Origin: Nitrobium sp046350935
Lineage (GTDB): Bacteria; Nitrospirota; Thermodesulfovibrionia; Thermodesulfovibrionales; Dissulfurispiraceae
Length of the DNA: 64,000 nucleotides
Direction of reading: 5' to 3'
NCBI GenBank assembly: GCA_046350935.1
Contig: JAXLZK010000015.1
Span: 15,687 to 79,686 of the forward strand
How positions within the stretch are numbered: the first letter of the stretch is position 1; each line of letters opens with the position of its first letter. The notes under the pieces were generated by a model. The model searched no databases. It was not told where the DNA came from and worked only from the letters and a program-made list of their open reading frames with translations. The position numbers and the translations under genes are program-made. This document shows positions 17,432-25,670 of the stretch, one piece after another.

Positions 17432-17524
17432 GTCAACTCCTTGCTCCTCGTTTTTCTTTTCATTCCCCTCTCTCCAGCACCCCCCTCCCCCGCACTGCAC
17501 CCCCTGCCTGCCGGGGGGAGCGCT

Positions 17525-17965
17525 CTATACTTTCCCGTAGATGTAATTGGAAAGAAGCTCCTCGAAATCGACGGCGGATTCGGTCTCCCGGATCCTTCCC
17601 CCGCTCTTCAGTATTCTGTCGGACCCGCCGGGGGTTATCTGGATATATTTTTCTCCGATAAGCCCCTTCGTCTTCACCGAGGCGATGGCGTCCTCCTGGA
17701 TGGCAACATCGGCGTTGATGAGGAGCTCGATATGCGCCTGATAGTCCTTCAGCCTGATATCCTTTACCTTTCCTATCTCGACGCCGGCTATCTCCACGAC
17801 GGACCCTTTCCGTATCCCCCCCGCCTTGTCAAAGTCCGCATAGAGAGTGTACCCGCCGGCGCCCAGCGCTTCGAGCCTGCCGAGCTTTACGGACAGGAAG
17901 GCCAGGGAAATAATTCCCAGTAACAGAAAAAAACCCGCTGCCAGCTCTGTGTCGAACTTCCTCAT
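17525..17965 (-). CDS. mlaD: MlaD-type MCE-domain lipid transport protein
   Basis: This 146-residue protein has one N-terminal membrane anchor (AAGFFLLLGIISLAFLSV) and a single MCE domain (YADFDKAGGIRKGSVVEIAGVEIGKV ... KTKGLIGEKYIQI). It is the length of canonical MlaD. The hexameric MCE ring sits on the permease and passes lipid to MlaC. It lies 18 bases downstream of mlaF in the same operon. Confidence 0.93.
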   Translation of the reverse strand: MRKFDTELAAGFFLLLGIISLAFLSVKLGRLEALGAGGYTLYADFDKAGGIRKGSVVEIAGVEIGKVKDIRLKDYQAHIELLINADVAIQEDAIASVKTKGLIGEKYIQITPGGSDRILKSGGRIRETESAVDFEELLSNYIYGKV

Positions 17966-17983
17966 AGCGACCTCCGTGATGAA

Positions 17984-18733
17984 TTACCTCAAAGACTTTA
18001 TGGGACCTTCCGTGCCTCCGGTGATAAACTGACGCACCGCGGGGTCGGGGGAGCTTTTGATCTCTTCAGGCGTCCCCACCGCAACGATCCTCCCCCCGTA
18101 CAGCATCGCCACTTTGTCGGCCACCTCGAAAATCTCGGGGATCTCGTGGCTGATGATGATGCCGGTAAAGCCGTATTTCCGGTGCGTGTTCACAATCAGG
18201 GTATGGATGGAATGGAGGATGATGGGGTCCAGCCCCGTTGTCGGCTCGTCGAAAAAAACGATGGACGGCTCGGTGATGAGCGCCCGCGCCAGGGCGACCC
18301 GCCTCTTCATCCCGCCGCTGATCTCGGAGGGATACTTCTCCCCGATCCCCCGCAGGCCCACGTCCTCAAGGGCGCGCAGGCCCTTCTCCCTGATCTCCTC
18401 TCCGTCGAGGCGGGTCTTTTCCCGCAAAGGAAAGACCACGTTGTCGTAAATAGTCATGGAATCGAACAGCGCGCTCCCCTGGAAGACGACGCCGAACTTC
18501 TCCCGCACCCTGTCCAGCTCCCTGCCGCGGAGTGCGGTGATGTCCACTCCGTCCACCAGGACGCGCCCGCTGTCGGGCTTCAGCAGCCCCATGAGATGTT
18601 TCAGCAGGACGCTCTTCCCCCCGCCGCTCTCGCCGATAATCGCCAGCAGCTCCCCGTTCGCAACGGACAGGGAGATCCCCTTCAGGACCTTCTGTCCTTT
18701 GAACGATTTTTCAAGGCTGACGGCTTCGATCAT
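17984..18733 (-). CDS. mlaF: MlaF-type ABC transporter ATP-binding protein
   Basis: This 249-residue ABC ATPase has Walker A GESGGGKS (residues ~34-41), a Q-loop VVFQGSALFD, signature SGGMKRR, Walker B IVFFDEP and an H-loop IISHEI. The SALFDSMT segment after the Q-loop is typical of MlaF. It drives the MlaE permease in retrograde phospholipid transport. The gene is 12 bases downstream of mlaE. Confidence 0.93.
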   Translation of the reverse strand: MIEAVSLEKSFKGQKVLKGISLSVANGELLAIIGESGGGKSVLLKHLMGLLKPDSGRVLVDGVDITALRGRELDRVREKFGVVFQGSALFDSMTIYDNVVFPLREKTRLDGEEIREKGLRALEDVGLRGIGEKYPSEISGGMKRRVALARALITEPSIVFFDEPTTGLDPIILHSIHTLIVNTHRKYGFTGIIISHEIPEIFEVADKVAMLYGGRIVAVGTPEEIKSSPDPAVRQFITGGTEGPIKSLR

Positions 18734-18745
18734 TCCCGCATTCCC

Positions 18746-19528
18746 TTATACGATGAGCACCGAACCGAGGAAGTAGTCCCATATGAGGATCAGGATGGAC
18801 GACATCACCACCGCCCCGGTCGTAGACCGGCTCACTCCCTCCGCCCCGTAGCCCGTCTCATCGGTATGGTACCCTTTGTAACAGGAAATCCAGGAAACGA
18901 TGATCCCGAAGCAGAGGGATTTGTAAATGCCTATCCTGATGTCCTGCATGTCCACGAAACTCTCCATCTGCGAGAAATAGGTCCCCTCGCCCAGACCCAG
19001 GAGCTTGACCCCCACCAGGTAGCCCCCATAAATCCCGACCACATCGAAAATCGCCCCCAGCAAGGGAAAGACGAGGAAGGCGGCGACGAGGTTGGGGACC
19101 ACGAGGTAGCGCATCGGGTTGAGGGCCATCGAGACGAGGGCGTCGATCTGCTCCGAGATCCGCATGATGCCTATTTCCGCGGTGAGAGCGGAACCCGCCC
19201 TCCCCGTCACCATTAAAGCGGACAGCACCGGCCCCAGCTCCCGTATCAGGGTAAGGGCGATGGCGGGGCCGAGCAGGGCCTCGGAGCCGAACTTCCTGAG
19301 CGTATAGAAAAGCTGTATGGCGAGGACCATGCCGGTGAATGCCCCGGTGAGGAGAATAACCATGATGGATCTCGTGCCGAAAAAACGTATCTGGCGCAGG
19401 AGCAGCCGGAGCTTGAAAGGCGGCACAAAAACGAGAGCCAGCGCGTTCACCAGAAAGAGGATCATCCGCCCCATCGTCCGCAGGGTCGCCAGCGCCCACG
19501 AGCCTAAAATTCTCAATAGTTTTTCCAT
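18746..19528 (-). CDS. mlaE: MlaE-type lipid ABC transporter permease
   Basis: This 260-residue membrane protein has about five hydrophobic helices and the conserved MlaE core (GALLGPAIALTLIRELGPVLSALMVTGRAGSALTAEIG). It forms the inner-membrane channel of the Mla complex. It is the first gene of the operon, downstream of a strong promoter. With mlaF, mlaD and mlaC it should maintain outer-membrane lipid asymmetry, supporting a diderm host. Confidence 0.93.
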   Translation of the reverse strand: MEKLLRILGSWALATLRTMGRMILFLVNALALVFVPPFKLRLLLRQIRFFGTRSIMVILLTGAFTGMVLAIQLFYTLRKFGSEALLGPAIALTLIRELGPVLSALMVTGRAGSALTAEIGIMRISEQIDALVSMALNPMRYLVVPNLVAAFLVFPLLGAIFDVVGIYGGYLVGVKLLGLGEGTYFSQMESFVDMQDIRIGIYKSLCFGIIVSWISCYKGYHTDETGYGAEGVSRSTTGAVVMSSILILIWDYFLGSVLIV

Positions 19529-19577
19529 ATTTCTTCGGTCGAACAGGGAGTTTTCAAGGCTTTGTTTCTTTTTCTAA

Positions 19578-19606
19578 ATAATATGGGGAAACCCCTGTGA
19601 TGTCAA
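19578..19606 (-). promoter_or_regulatory. Predicted sigma70 promoter of mlaEFDC
   Basis: On the minus strand, TTGACA (19606-19601), a 17-base spacer and TATTAT (19583-19578) place a start near 19571, about 43 bases before the mlaE ATG. Both boxes are close to consensus. Confidence 0.7.
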
Positions 19607-19675
19607 CGCAGCCGATCCACGGAGGCGGAGATACACTGTACACTTCTTTGCTGCATGATGTCAATGATGTAGCGC

Positions 19676-19690
19676 AGGCACGAAGTGCCT
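19676..19690 (-). terminator. Short UUCG-type hairpin downstream of the DUF190 gene
   Basis: On the minus strand the RNA would fold AGGCAC-TTCG-TGCCT, about 60 bases after the DUF190 stop. No T-run follows, so it is a weak or processing-type transcript end at best. Confidence 0.3.
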
Positions 19691-19749
19691 CATTAAGGGG
19701 GGAGAAAAAGGAGCGCGTTTCGCGGGGAACCGGACGGGCCGGACAGGCT

Positions 19750-20067
19750 TCACAACACGGTCGTGTCGCTCAGCTCCACGAGCCCCTTCTTCACGATCTC
19801 TTCGACGTCGGGGAGCACGGACCGGATCTTCTCCTCGGAATCCACCACCTCGATCTTGATCGGCAGCGCTGTCGAAAGGTCGAGGATTTTCGAGGTATGG
19901 AACACCCTGTCGCTCCCGTAGCCGGCAATGCCGCGGAAGGCGCTGACCCCCGAGATCCCCTTCCGGTAGAAGAGGTCCATCAGCACCTCATAGACAGGCT
20001 TCCCTTCGTACTTATCCGTTTCATCGATATACACGGTGAGTTTTTTTGCTGCCCTCTCTTTTGCCAT
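19750..20067 (-). CDS. DUF190 family protein
   Basis: This 105-residue protein matches the DUF190 family (KLTVYIDETDKYEGKPVYEVLMDLFYRKGISGVSAFRGIAGYG). The fold resembles PII-like regulators. DUF190 genes commonly neighbour crcB, as here (nine bases downstream), and a role in fluoride tolerance or its regulation is presumed but not established. Length and conserved Gly-rich loop are normal. Confidence 0.88.
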   Translation of the reverse strand: MAKERAAKKLTVYIDETDKYEGKPVYEVLMDLFYRKGISGVSAFRGIAGYGSDRVFHTSKILDLSTALPIKIEVVDSEEKIRSVLPDVEEIVKKGLVELSDTTVL

Positions 20068-20076
20068 CTCCCCCTC

Positions 20077-20451
20077 CTACAGCGCCCTGGATAGGAACTC
20101 CCCCGCTTTCAGCGCGGCAAACCCCGCGGCGACACTCAAAAAGATATTGAGGAAAGCGAGCAGCCACTCCCCGTCCCTGACCAGGGCTCCCGTTTCGAAC
20201 TCGAAGGCGGAGAAAGTGGTGTACGCCCCGAGGAACCCGACCACCAGGAAGAGCCGCCATTGCGGCGCAACCATGAGCTTCTCGGTAAACAGGGCCATCA
20301 GCAGCCCGATAAAAAAACTGCCGCTGACATTGATGAAAAAGGTGCCCAGGGGGAACATCCTTCCCCACCTCTGGCTGATCCAGGCCCCGAGTGCATAGCG
20401 GACGACCGCCCCCAGAAACCCTCCGGCCCCGATGATCAGGTAGTGATGCAT
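20077..20451 (-). CDS. crcB: Fluoride ion channel CrcB/Fluc
   Basis: This 124-residue, four-helix membrane protein has the CrcB signatures GGFLGAVVRYALG near the N-terminus, GTFFINVSGSFFIGLLMALF in helix 2 and GFLGAYTTFSAFEFE in helix 3. The last carries the break and Phe box of the Fluc pore. It works as a dual-topology dimer exporting fluoride. The leader holds a GC-rich hairpin but I could not convincingly fit the fluoride riboswitch consensus. Confidence 0.95.
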   Translation of the reverse strand: MHHYLIIGAGGFLGAVVRYALGAWISQRWGRMFPLGTFFINVSGSFFIGLLMALFTEKLMVAPQWRLFLVVGFLGAYTTFSAFEFETGALVRDGEWLLAFLNIFLSVAAGFAALKAGEFLSRAL

Positions 20452-20578
20452 GCGCCGCCGCCCCTTCTCCTCTCAGGGGGGAAAGGTGCTCTTTCCTCCT
20501 CCCGTATCCTCCCGGTCATGACTCCGTCTATTAAAACACTCTCCGGGCGAAAAAGCCATCCGCCCCCCCCTTTCCCGC

Positions 20579-21883
20579 TCAACGGCCGTTGTACTCCTTG
20601 ACGGCGAGTTTCGTCCGCTTCACCTTTTCGGGGTCGTACCCGGAGTGGAGGGCGGAGAAGACGGAGTTGTTCGTGAGCAGGGGGTCGATTCCGTCGTCGA
20701 TTTCGCCCTTCCGCACCAACTCCTCCCACACGCGGGTGCCCCGGATGGGGGAGAACTCCGCAAGATGGACCGTCACCCCGAGGGACTGCAGGAACCCGAC
20801 TCCCTCTTCCACCTCTCCCCACTCCTGTCCGGGCAAACCGTACAGGAGATACGCACCCAACTCCCTCTTGTCAAACCCCTCTGCCTGCAGCAGCCGCACC
20901 GCCCTTTCGAAGTCCCGGCAATTTATTTTGCCTCCGGTCTCCCTCTGCCGCTCCTCATTCACTGTTTCGAGGCTCAGGCGCAGGGTCCTGAAGCCCGTCT
21001 CTCTCATCAGGCGAGCGGTCTTCCTGTCGATGCACCGCGCATGCAGGCCGTTCGGGCAGTGGAAGTTGAGCGCAAGCCCCTTCTCCCGCACGCCTTCGAG
21101 CAGGGGCACGAGGGACCTGTCCGCATCCAGAAGGAGGGCGTCGTCGTAGAAAGCGTACTCGCGGACTCCTATGTCGTACAGCTCCCCGATCTCCCGCAGG
21201 ACTTCGAGGGGAGGACGCCTCTCGCAGACCGGCGCCAGGAGCGCCGAGGCGCAGTACGGGCAGGCGCAGGGGCAGCCGGTGGAGAGCTGAAGAGGCGCGA
21301 AAGGAAAGTGCTGATAGAGCCCGAGACGGTAATAGGGAAGAGGCCCTCCCTTCCTCTTCTTTTTCATCCTGAAACCGAAGGTGGACAGGGCGAAGACGAG
21401 GTTCCGGGAGAGCCCGCCCCGGTAGATGAAGTCCGCTCCCGAACAGGCGAGGGCGTGTTCGGGGTACAGCGTCGCGTAGATCCCTCCGAGCACGACGGGG
21501 ATGTCGCCCAGGACCTCCCGTATCACTTCGGTCGCCCTGACGACTCCGGGGTACCAGTATCCCATGAGGGAGGTCATCAGGACACAGTCGAAGGCACCCT
21601 GCTCCCTGATGCTCCGCGCGAGATCGTCTATGCCGATCCCGTATCTTTTGTACCTGAGCCCGACGCTCCGCAGGGCCTCGGGCTTCTCCACCTCTTCGGC
21701 CCTGAACCGTCCCGTTCCGTATCGCCGCGGCGCCCCCGCATCGGTGCAATCGATAAGGGAGATATCCGCCTCGAAGCCGCTCAGGTATTCGGCGACCCTG
21801 AGGAGGCCCAGCGGCCTCGCCCAGAGATTATAAGCGGCAAAGTCGTATATCCAAGGATTGACGAGAAGTATTCTCAGCCTCAT
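20579..21883 (-). CDS. B12-binding-type radical SAM protein
   Basis: This protein of ~434 residues starts at ATG 21883 (MRLRILLVNPWIYDFAAYNLW). An N-terminal Rossmann-like B12-binding-type region (residues ~1-165, VVLGGIYATLYPEHAL) precedes the radical SAM barrel. The cluster motif is C-x3-C-x2-C, seen as GCPCACPYCAS near residue 205. A C-terminal segment contains YGLPGQEWGEVEEG, as in the Elp3/MiaB superfamily. No B12-ligand DxHxxG is obvious, so cobalamin binding is uncertain. Substrate is unknown; the neighbours (crcB, prmA) give no clear clue. It is transcribed away from prmA. Confidence 0.8.
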   Translation of the reverse strand: MRLRILLVNPWIYDFAAYNLWARPLGLLRVAEYLSGFEADISLIDCTDAGAPRRYGTGRFRAEEVEKPEALRSVGLRYKRYGIGIDDLARSIREQGAFDCVLMTSLMGYWYPGVVRATEVIREVLGDIPVVLGGIYATLYPEHALACSGADFIYRGGLSRNLVFALSTFGFRMKKKRKGGPLPYYRLGLYQHFPFAPLQLSTGCPCACPYCASALLAPVCERRPPLEVLREIGELYDIGVREYAFYDDALLLDADRSLVPLLEGVREKGLALNFHCPNGLHARCIDRKTARLMRETGFRTLRLSLETVNEERQRETGGKINCRDFERAVRLLQAEGFDKRELGAYLLYGLPGQEWGEVEEGVGFLQSLGVTVHLAEFSPIRGTRVWEELVRKGEIDDGIDPLLTNNSVFSALHSGYDPEKVKRTKLAVKEYNGR

Positions 21884-21911
21884 AGTACGCACCACTCCGC
21901 GGAAGCACCAT

Positions 21912-21941
21912 TTGTCAGTTTCCTATTATAAAAGGTATAGT
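21912..21941 (+). promoter_or_regulatory. Predicted sigma70 promoter of prmA
   Basis: TTGTCA (21912-21917), an 18-base spacer and TATAGT (21936-21941) predict a start near 21948. A GGAG sits in the early leader but prmA itself begins 80 bases later. Confidence 0.5.
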
Positions 21942-22024
21942 AAAATATAAGAAGGAGCAAACAGTGCGGCCGCGGGCCGCCTTCCCCAGCATCTGCCTCC
22001 TCCTGTTACATCACGGAAACCGCC

Positions 22025-22834
22025 ATGGGATACTACGAATTCACCATCACCGTCGCCGACGAGTCCAGGGACGCCCTTGTGGAGAGGATGTCGCGGGCGG
22101 GCTGTCTCGGGGCTGTCGAGACCGACGGCACGCTCATCGCCTATTTTACGGACCATACCGGGATCGGCAGAATCCTTGAGGAGCTGGAGCGCTCCCGGGC
22201 CGCGCTCGAAGGGGCGGGACTCCCTTCCGGGTTCGCCTTCGGGTACGTCTTCCTCTCTGAACGGGACTGGAACGAATCGTGGAAAAAGAAGTTCGAGCCC
22301 ATTTTCGTCGGGGAGAACCTTGCCGTCGTGCCGCCGTGGGACGCCTCCGACACCGGCCGCATGACCCTTGTCATCGATCCGGGGATGGCGTTCGGAACAG
22401 GGCATCACGAAACAACGAAAAACTGCCTCGCCCTTCTCGAAAGGCTGGTGCGGGAAGGCGCCGGAGGCTCTTTTGTCGCCGCCTCAAAGCTGGGATTCGA
22501 GCGGGTGGTGGGCGTCGACGTAGACCCTCTCGCCGTCGCTGCGGCGCACCGCAATATCGCGGAAAACCGTCTCGGGAACGTACAGATCAGGGAGGGGGGC
22601 CTCTCTGTAGTGGAGGGCTCCTTCGACATAATCGCCGCCAATATCCTGAAAGAAACCCTTCTGGGTATGGCGCCCGGCATCGCCGCCCGGCTGAAGAGGC
22701 CGGGCGCCGCCCTTCTCTCCGGCATGCTGACCGGCCAGGAGGACGAGGTGCTCGCGGCTATGGAGCGGGAAGGTCTCCGGTGCAGGGAGAAGGTAGTGGA
22801 CGGGCGGTGGGTTTCGTTGATCGTTTCTCATTGA
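22025..22834 (+). CDS. prmA: Ribosomal protein L11 methyltransferase PrmA lacking SAM motif I
   Basis: This 269-residue protein carries PrmA landmarks: MGYYEFTITV, RDWNESWKKKFEPI, DPGMAFGTGHHETTKNCLALLE and GVDVDPLAVAAAHRNI. The substrate-side NILKETL is also present. PrmA trimethylates L11 using SAM. Between GAGGSF and VAASKLGFERV, the expected glycine-rich loop (DVGTGSG type, about 11-12 residues) is missing in frame. This is why the protein is shorter than the usual ~290-300. Without that loop SAM binding should fail. It may be a non-functional allele or an assembly collapse. The frame is otherwise intact. Confidence 0.88.
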   Translation: MGYYEFTITVADESRDALVERMSRAGCLGAVETDGTLIAYFTDHTGIGRILEELERSRAALEGAGLPSGFAFGYVFLSERDWNESWKKKFEPIFVGENLAVVPPWDASDTGRMTLVIDPGMAFGTGHHETTKNCLALLERLVREGAGGSFVAASKLGFERVVGVDVDPLAVAAAHRNIAENRLGNVQIREGGLSVVEGSFDIIAANILKETLLGMAPGIAARLKRPGAALLSGMLTGQEDEVLAAMEREGLRCREKVVDGRWVSLIVSH

Positions 22835-22859
22835 CAAATCACCGCTTAATCGGTACAAT
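22831..22859 (+). promoter_or_regulatory. Predicted sigma70 promoter of the yceD-rpmF-plsX-fabH operon
   Basis: TTGACA (22831-22836), overlapping the prmA stop, a 17-base spacer and TACAAT (22854-22859) form a near-consensus promoter. It gives a leader of ~28 bases before yceD. Confidence 0.75.
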
Positions 22860-22893
22860 TATAAACTTAGCTTTATTTTTCATTGGTTTTGCT

Positions 22894-23403
22894 ATGAAAA
22901 TCATTGTTTCTGAAATACCGGAAGAGGGAATGGCGCTCGATGTCGAAGAGACTATCCACTCCGAGCTGGTAAAGGTAGTCTCTCCAGCCCGTGCATCCCT
23001 GAGGATCGAAAAGAGGGAGGCGGAAGTGCTGGTGCAGGGGGAGGTGCAGGCGGAAGTGGAGCTGCAGTGCAGCAGGTGTCTGCAGGGCTTTACGGTTCCC
23101 GTGCGCTCCTCCCTCTCCGTTGTGTACGACCCTGCGGAGAGCATCAGCAGGGAGGAAAACTATTCCCTGAAGGGAGACGAGCTCGACATGGGCTTTTACC
23201 GGAACGACACCCTCGACCTGAACGATCTGCTCCTGGAGCAGATGCTGCTGAACATTCCCATGAAGCCCCTCTGCAGGCCGGACTGCAAGGGAATCTGCCC
23301 GCAGTGCGGGAAAGACCTCACCGCTGAGAAGTGCGCCTGTGAGGTTTCCGAGATAGATCCGAGAATGAAAGTGCTGGAACAATTACTAAAAAGAAAGGAG
23401 TAA
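22894..23403 (+). CDS. yceD: DUF177 (YceD) family large-subunit rRNA accumulation protein
   Basis: This 169-residue protein starts at ATG 22894. It has the DUF177 pattern with Cys pairs CSRC (~residue 57) and C-x3-C-x3-CPQCGKDL near the C-terminus. In bacteria and plastids this family is needed for 23S rRNA accumulation and is nearly always encoded directly before rpmF, as here (four bases apart). The start follows its promoter closely; an upstream extension of the frame through prmA is not used. Confidence 0.9.
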   Translation: MKIIVSEIPEEGMALDVEETIHSELVKVVSPARASLRIEKREAEVLVQGEVQAEVELQCSRCLQGFTVPVRSSLSVVYDPAESISREENYSLKGDELDMGFYRNDTLDLNDLLLEQMLLNIPMKPLCRPDCKGICPQCGKDLTAEKCACEVSEIDPRMKVLEQLLKRKE

Positions 23404-23407
23404 CACG

Positions 23408-23596
23408 ATGGCAAACCCAACACATCGGCATACACGGTCGCGGAGGGACAAGAGGAGGGCAAACTGGAAGGGGCAGGCCCCTACCCTGGTGGAGTGCCCC
23501 GAGTGCAAGGAGATGAAGCTCCCGCACCGGGTATGCGCCCACTGCGGCACCTACGACAAGAAAAAGATCCTTGAGGTAGTCTCCAAGGAGCTATGA
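23408..23596 (+). CDS. rpmF: 50S ribosomal protein L32
   Basis: This 62-residue protein begins MANPTHRHTRSRRDKRRANW and has the zinc-binding CPEC ... CAHCGTY ribbon, a complete C+ form of bL32. AGGAG lies just before the ATG at good spacing. It overlaps plsX by four bases (ATGA). A plus-zinc L32 suggests no zinc-sparing variant is used from this locus. Confidence 0.97.
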   Translation: MANPTHRHTRSRRDKRRANWKGQAPTLVECPECKEMKLPHRVCAHCGTYDKKKILEVVSKEL

Positions 23597-24606
23597 GAGT
23601 CGCCCTCGATGCCATGGGGGGAGACTTTGCGCCTGACGTCACCATAGCAGGCGCCATTGAGGCGGTAAGCGAGTACGATCTTGAAGTCATCCTTGTGGGG
23701 GATAAACAGAAGCTGAACGACGCCCTCTCGGGAAAGCGCTATCCGGCCAATAAACTGTCTGTCTTCCATGCATCGGAAGTGGTGGAGATGGATGCGTCGC
23801 CTTCCACCGCCCTCAGGAAGAAAAAGGACTCCTCAATCCGCAGGGCGGTGGAGCTGGTCAGGAACGGGGAGGCGGACGCCGCGGTCAGCGCCGGCAATTC
23901 AGGGGTCGCCATGGCGACCTCCCTCTTCGTACTGGGGAAGCTCCCCAATGTGGACAGGCCCGCCATCGCCACCCTCATGCCGTCCCTCACCGGGTTTTTC
24001 GTCCTCATGGATGCAGGGGCGAATGTAGACTGCAAACCCGAAAACCTCCTGCAGTTCGCCCACATGGGGAACGCCTATTACAAAGCCATCTTCAACGCCC
24101 CCTCTCCGCGGATCGCCCTCCTGAGCATCGGGGAGGAGGATACGAAGGGAAACGAGCTTACGAAGGAAGCCTTCAAGTGCCTGAAGAGCGCCGACATGAA
24201 TTTCACCGGCAATATCGAGGGGAAGGACATCTTCCTGGGCAACGCCGATGTCATCATTTGCGACGGTTTTATCGGCAATATCGTGCTGAAGGTGAGCGAG
24301 GGCCTTGCGGAGACGATCATCAAGATGCTGAAACGGGAGATCGTCGGTATTACCACCGGGAAGCTGGGATACCTGATGATCAAGCCCGCCATCAGGAATT
24401 TCAAGAAGAGGACGGACTACTCGGAATACGGGGGGGCTCCCCTGCTCGGCATCAACGGGACCTGCATCATCAGCCATGGCCGCTCCTCGGCCAAGGCCAT
24501 CAAGAACGCGGTCAAGGTCTCTGCGGAAATGGCAAAAAAGAAGGTGCACGAAATCATCGCCCATACCCTGATGGACTCCGCTCCCCGGGAGACATGCAAT
24601 CCATGA
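23593..24606 (+). CDS. plsX: Phosphate acyltransferase PlsX
   Basis: This 337-residue enzyme begins MRVALDAMGGDFAPDVTI, the PlsX signature, with SAGNSGVAMATSLFVLGKLP and YGGAPLLGINGTCIISHGRS downstream. PlsX converts acyl-ACP to acyl-phosphate for PlsY in membrane phospholipid synthesis. It is a soluble, membrane-associated protein. The gene is translationally coupled to rpmF, and its stop overlaps a possible start for fabH. Confidence 0.96.
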   Translation: MRVALDAMGGDFAPDVTIAGAIEAVSEYDLEVILVGDKQKLNDALSGKRYPANKLSVFHASEVVEMDASPSTALRKKKDSSIRRAVELVRNGEADAAVSAGNSGVAMATSLFVLGKLPNVDRPAIATLMPSLTGFFVLMDAGANVDCKPENLLQFAHMGNAYYKAIFNAPSPRIALLSIGEEDTKGNELTKEAFKCLKSADMNFTGNIEGKDIFLGNADVIICDGFIGNIVLKVSEGLAETIIKMLKREIVGITTGKLGYLMIKPAIRNFKKRTDYSEYGGAPLLGINGTCIISHGRSSAKAIKNAVKVSAEMAKKKVHEIIAHTLMDSAPRETCNP

Positions 24607-24626
24607 GCAAAGGACAGGGCAGCGGT

Positions 24627-25607
24627 ATGGTAAAAGCCAGAATCATCGCCACCGGATCGTATCTTCCCGAAAAAGTGCTCACCAACCACGACCTCGAGAA
24701 GATGGTGGACACCTCCGACGAATGGATCACCGAACGGTCGGGAATAAAAGAAAGAAGGATCGCGGCAAAGGAGCAGACCACCTCCGACCTCGCCTATGAG
24801 GCCTCGAAAGCCGCCCTGAAACAGGCGGGGCTGAAGCCCGGCGAGATCGATATGATCATCGTCGCCACCGTAAGCGGCGACATGCCTTTCCCCTCCACCG
24901 CCTGCCTCCTGCAGAAGCGCCTGGAGGCGAAGAAGGCCGCGGGGTTCGACCTGAACGCGGCCTGCTCGGGGTTTCTCTACGCGCTCTCCGTGGGCGAGAG
25001 CTTTATCAAGGCCGGCGCCCACAAGAGGGTTCTGGTGGTCGGCGCGGAGGTCATCTCCAAATTCGTCGATTGGGAGGACAGGACCACCTGCGTCCTCTTC
25101 GGGGACGGCGCCGGGGCCGTCATCCTCGAAGCCGCCACCGGGGAGAGCGGCATCCTCTCCACCCATCTTCATTCAGACGGCACCCTGTGGGAAATGCTCG
25201 CCATCCCTGCGGGGGGGTCGAAAAACCCTCCCTCGAAAGATACGGTCAGGGAGAGGCTCCACTGCATCAAGATGAAGGGGAACGAGACTTTCAAGGTCGC
25301 GGTGCGCACGCTCGAAACCCTGGCAGCGGAGACCTTGAAAAACAACAAATTGAAGCCGGCGCAGCTCGCGGCCCTCATCCCCCATCAGGCGAATCTCCGT
25401 ATCATCAAGGCGACTGCGGAGCGGCTCGGACTCTCCATGGACAAGGTAGTGGTGAACCTCGACCGGTACGGGAATACTTCCGCAGCGTCCATTCCCATCG
25501 CCCTCGATGAGGCGGTGCGGACAGGAAGGGTCAGGACAGGCGACTACCTCCTTCTTGAAGCGTTCGGGGGAGGGCTCACCTGGGCGTCGGCGCTCATCAG
25601 GTGGTAG
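24627..25607 (+). CDS. fabH: 3-oxoacyl-ACP synthase III FabH
   Basis: This 326-residue protein begins MVKARIIATGSYLPEKVLTN. The catalytic triad is visible: Cys113 in NAACSGF, His in IPHQANLRI and Asn in YGNTSAAS. FabH condenses acetyl-CoA with malonyl-ACP to start fatty acid synthesis. An alternative ATG at 24603 overlaps the plsX stop as ATGA and would add eight residues. The start at 24627 fits family N-termini better. The order plsX-fabH is conserved; fabD and acpS are found ~14 kb away in another operon. Confidence 0.96.
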   Translation: MVKARIIATGSYLPEKVLTNHDLEKMVDTSDEWITERSGIKERRIAAKEQTTSDLAYEASKAALKQAGLKPGEIDMIIVATVSGDMPFPSTACLLQKRLEAKKAAGFDLNAACSGFLYALSVGESFIKAGAHKRVLVVGAEVISKFVDWEDRTTCVLFGDGAGAVILEAATGESGILSTHLHSDGTLWEMLAIPAGGSKNPPSKDTVRERLHCIKMKGNETFKVAVRTLETLAAETLKNNKLKPAQLAALIPHQANLRIIKATAERLGLSMDKVVVNLDRYGNTSAASIPIALDEAVRTGRVRTGDYLLLEAFGGGLTWASALIRW

Positions 25608-25670
25608 GCGGCAAAGGGATGCGGGCGGACGGCGTTCGGAGCGGGACCGGCCGCACCGTACAGTGACTCT

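Noticed and set aside
20452..20578. Possible fluoride riboswitch ahead of crcB
   Set aside because: GGGCGGATGG...CGCCC resembles the first hairpin of the element, but I could not find the conserved CTGATG...CC-TAC second half or the pseudoknot partner. An Rfam RF01734 search would settle it.
21964..22179. 71-codon frame before and inside prmA
   Set aside because: It has GGAG at good spacing but overlaps prmA in another frame and reads as an Arg/His-rich shadow.
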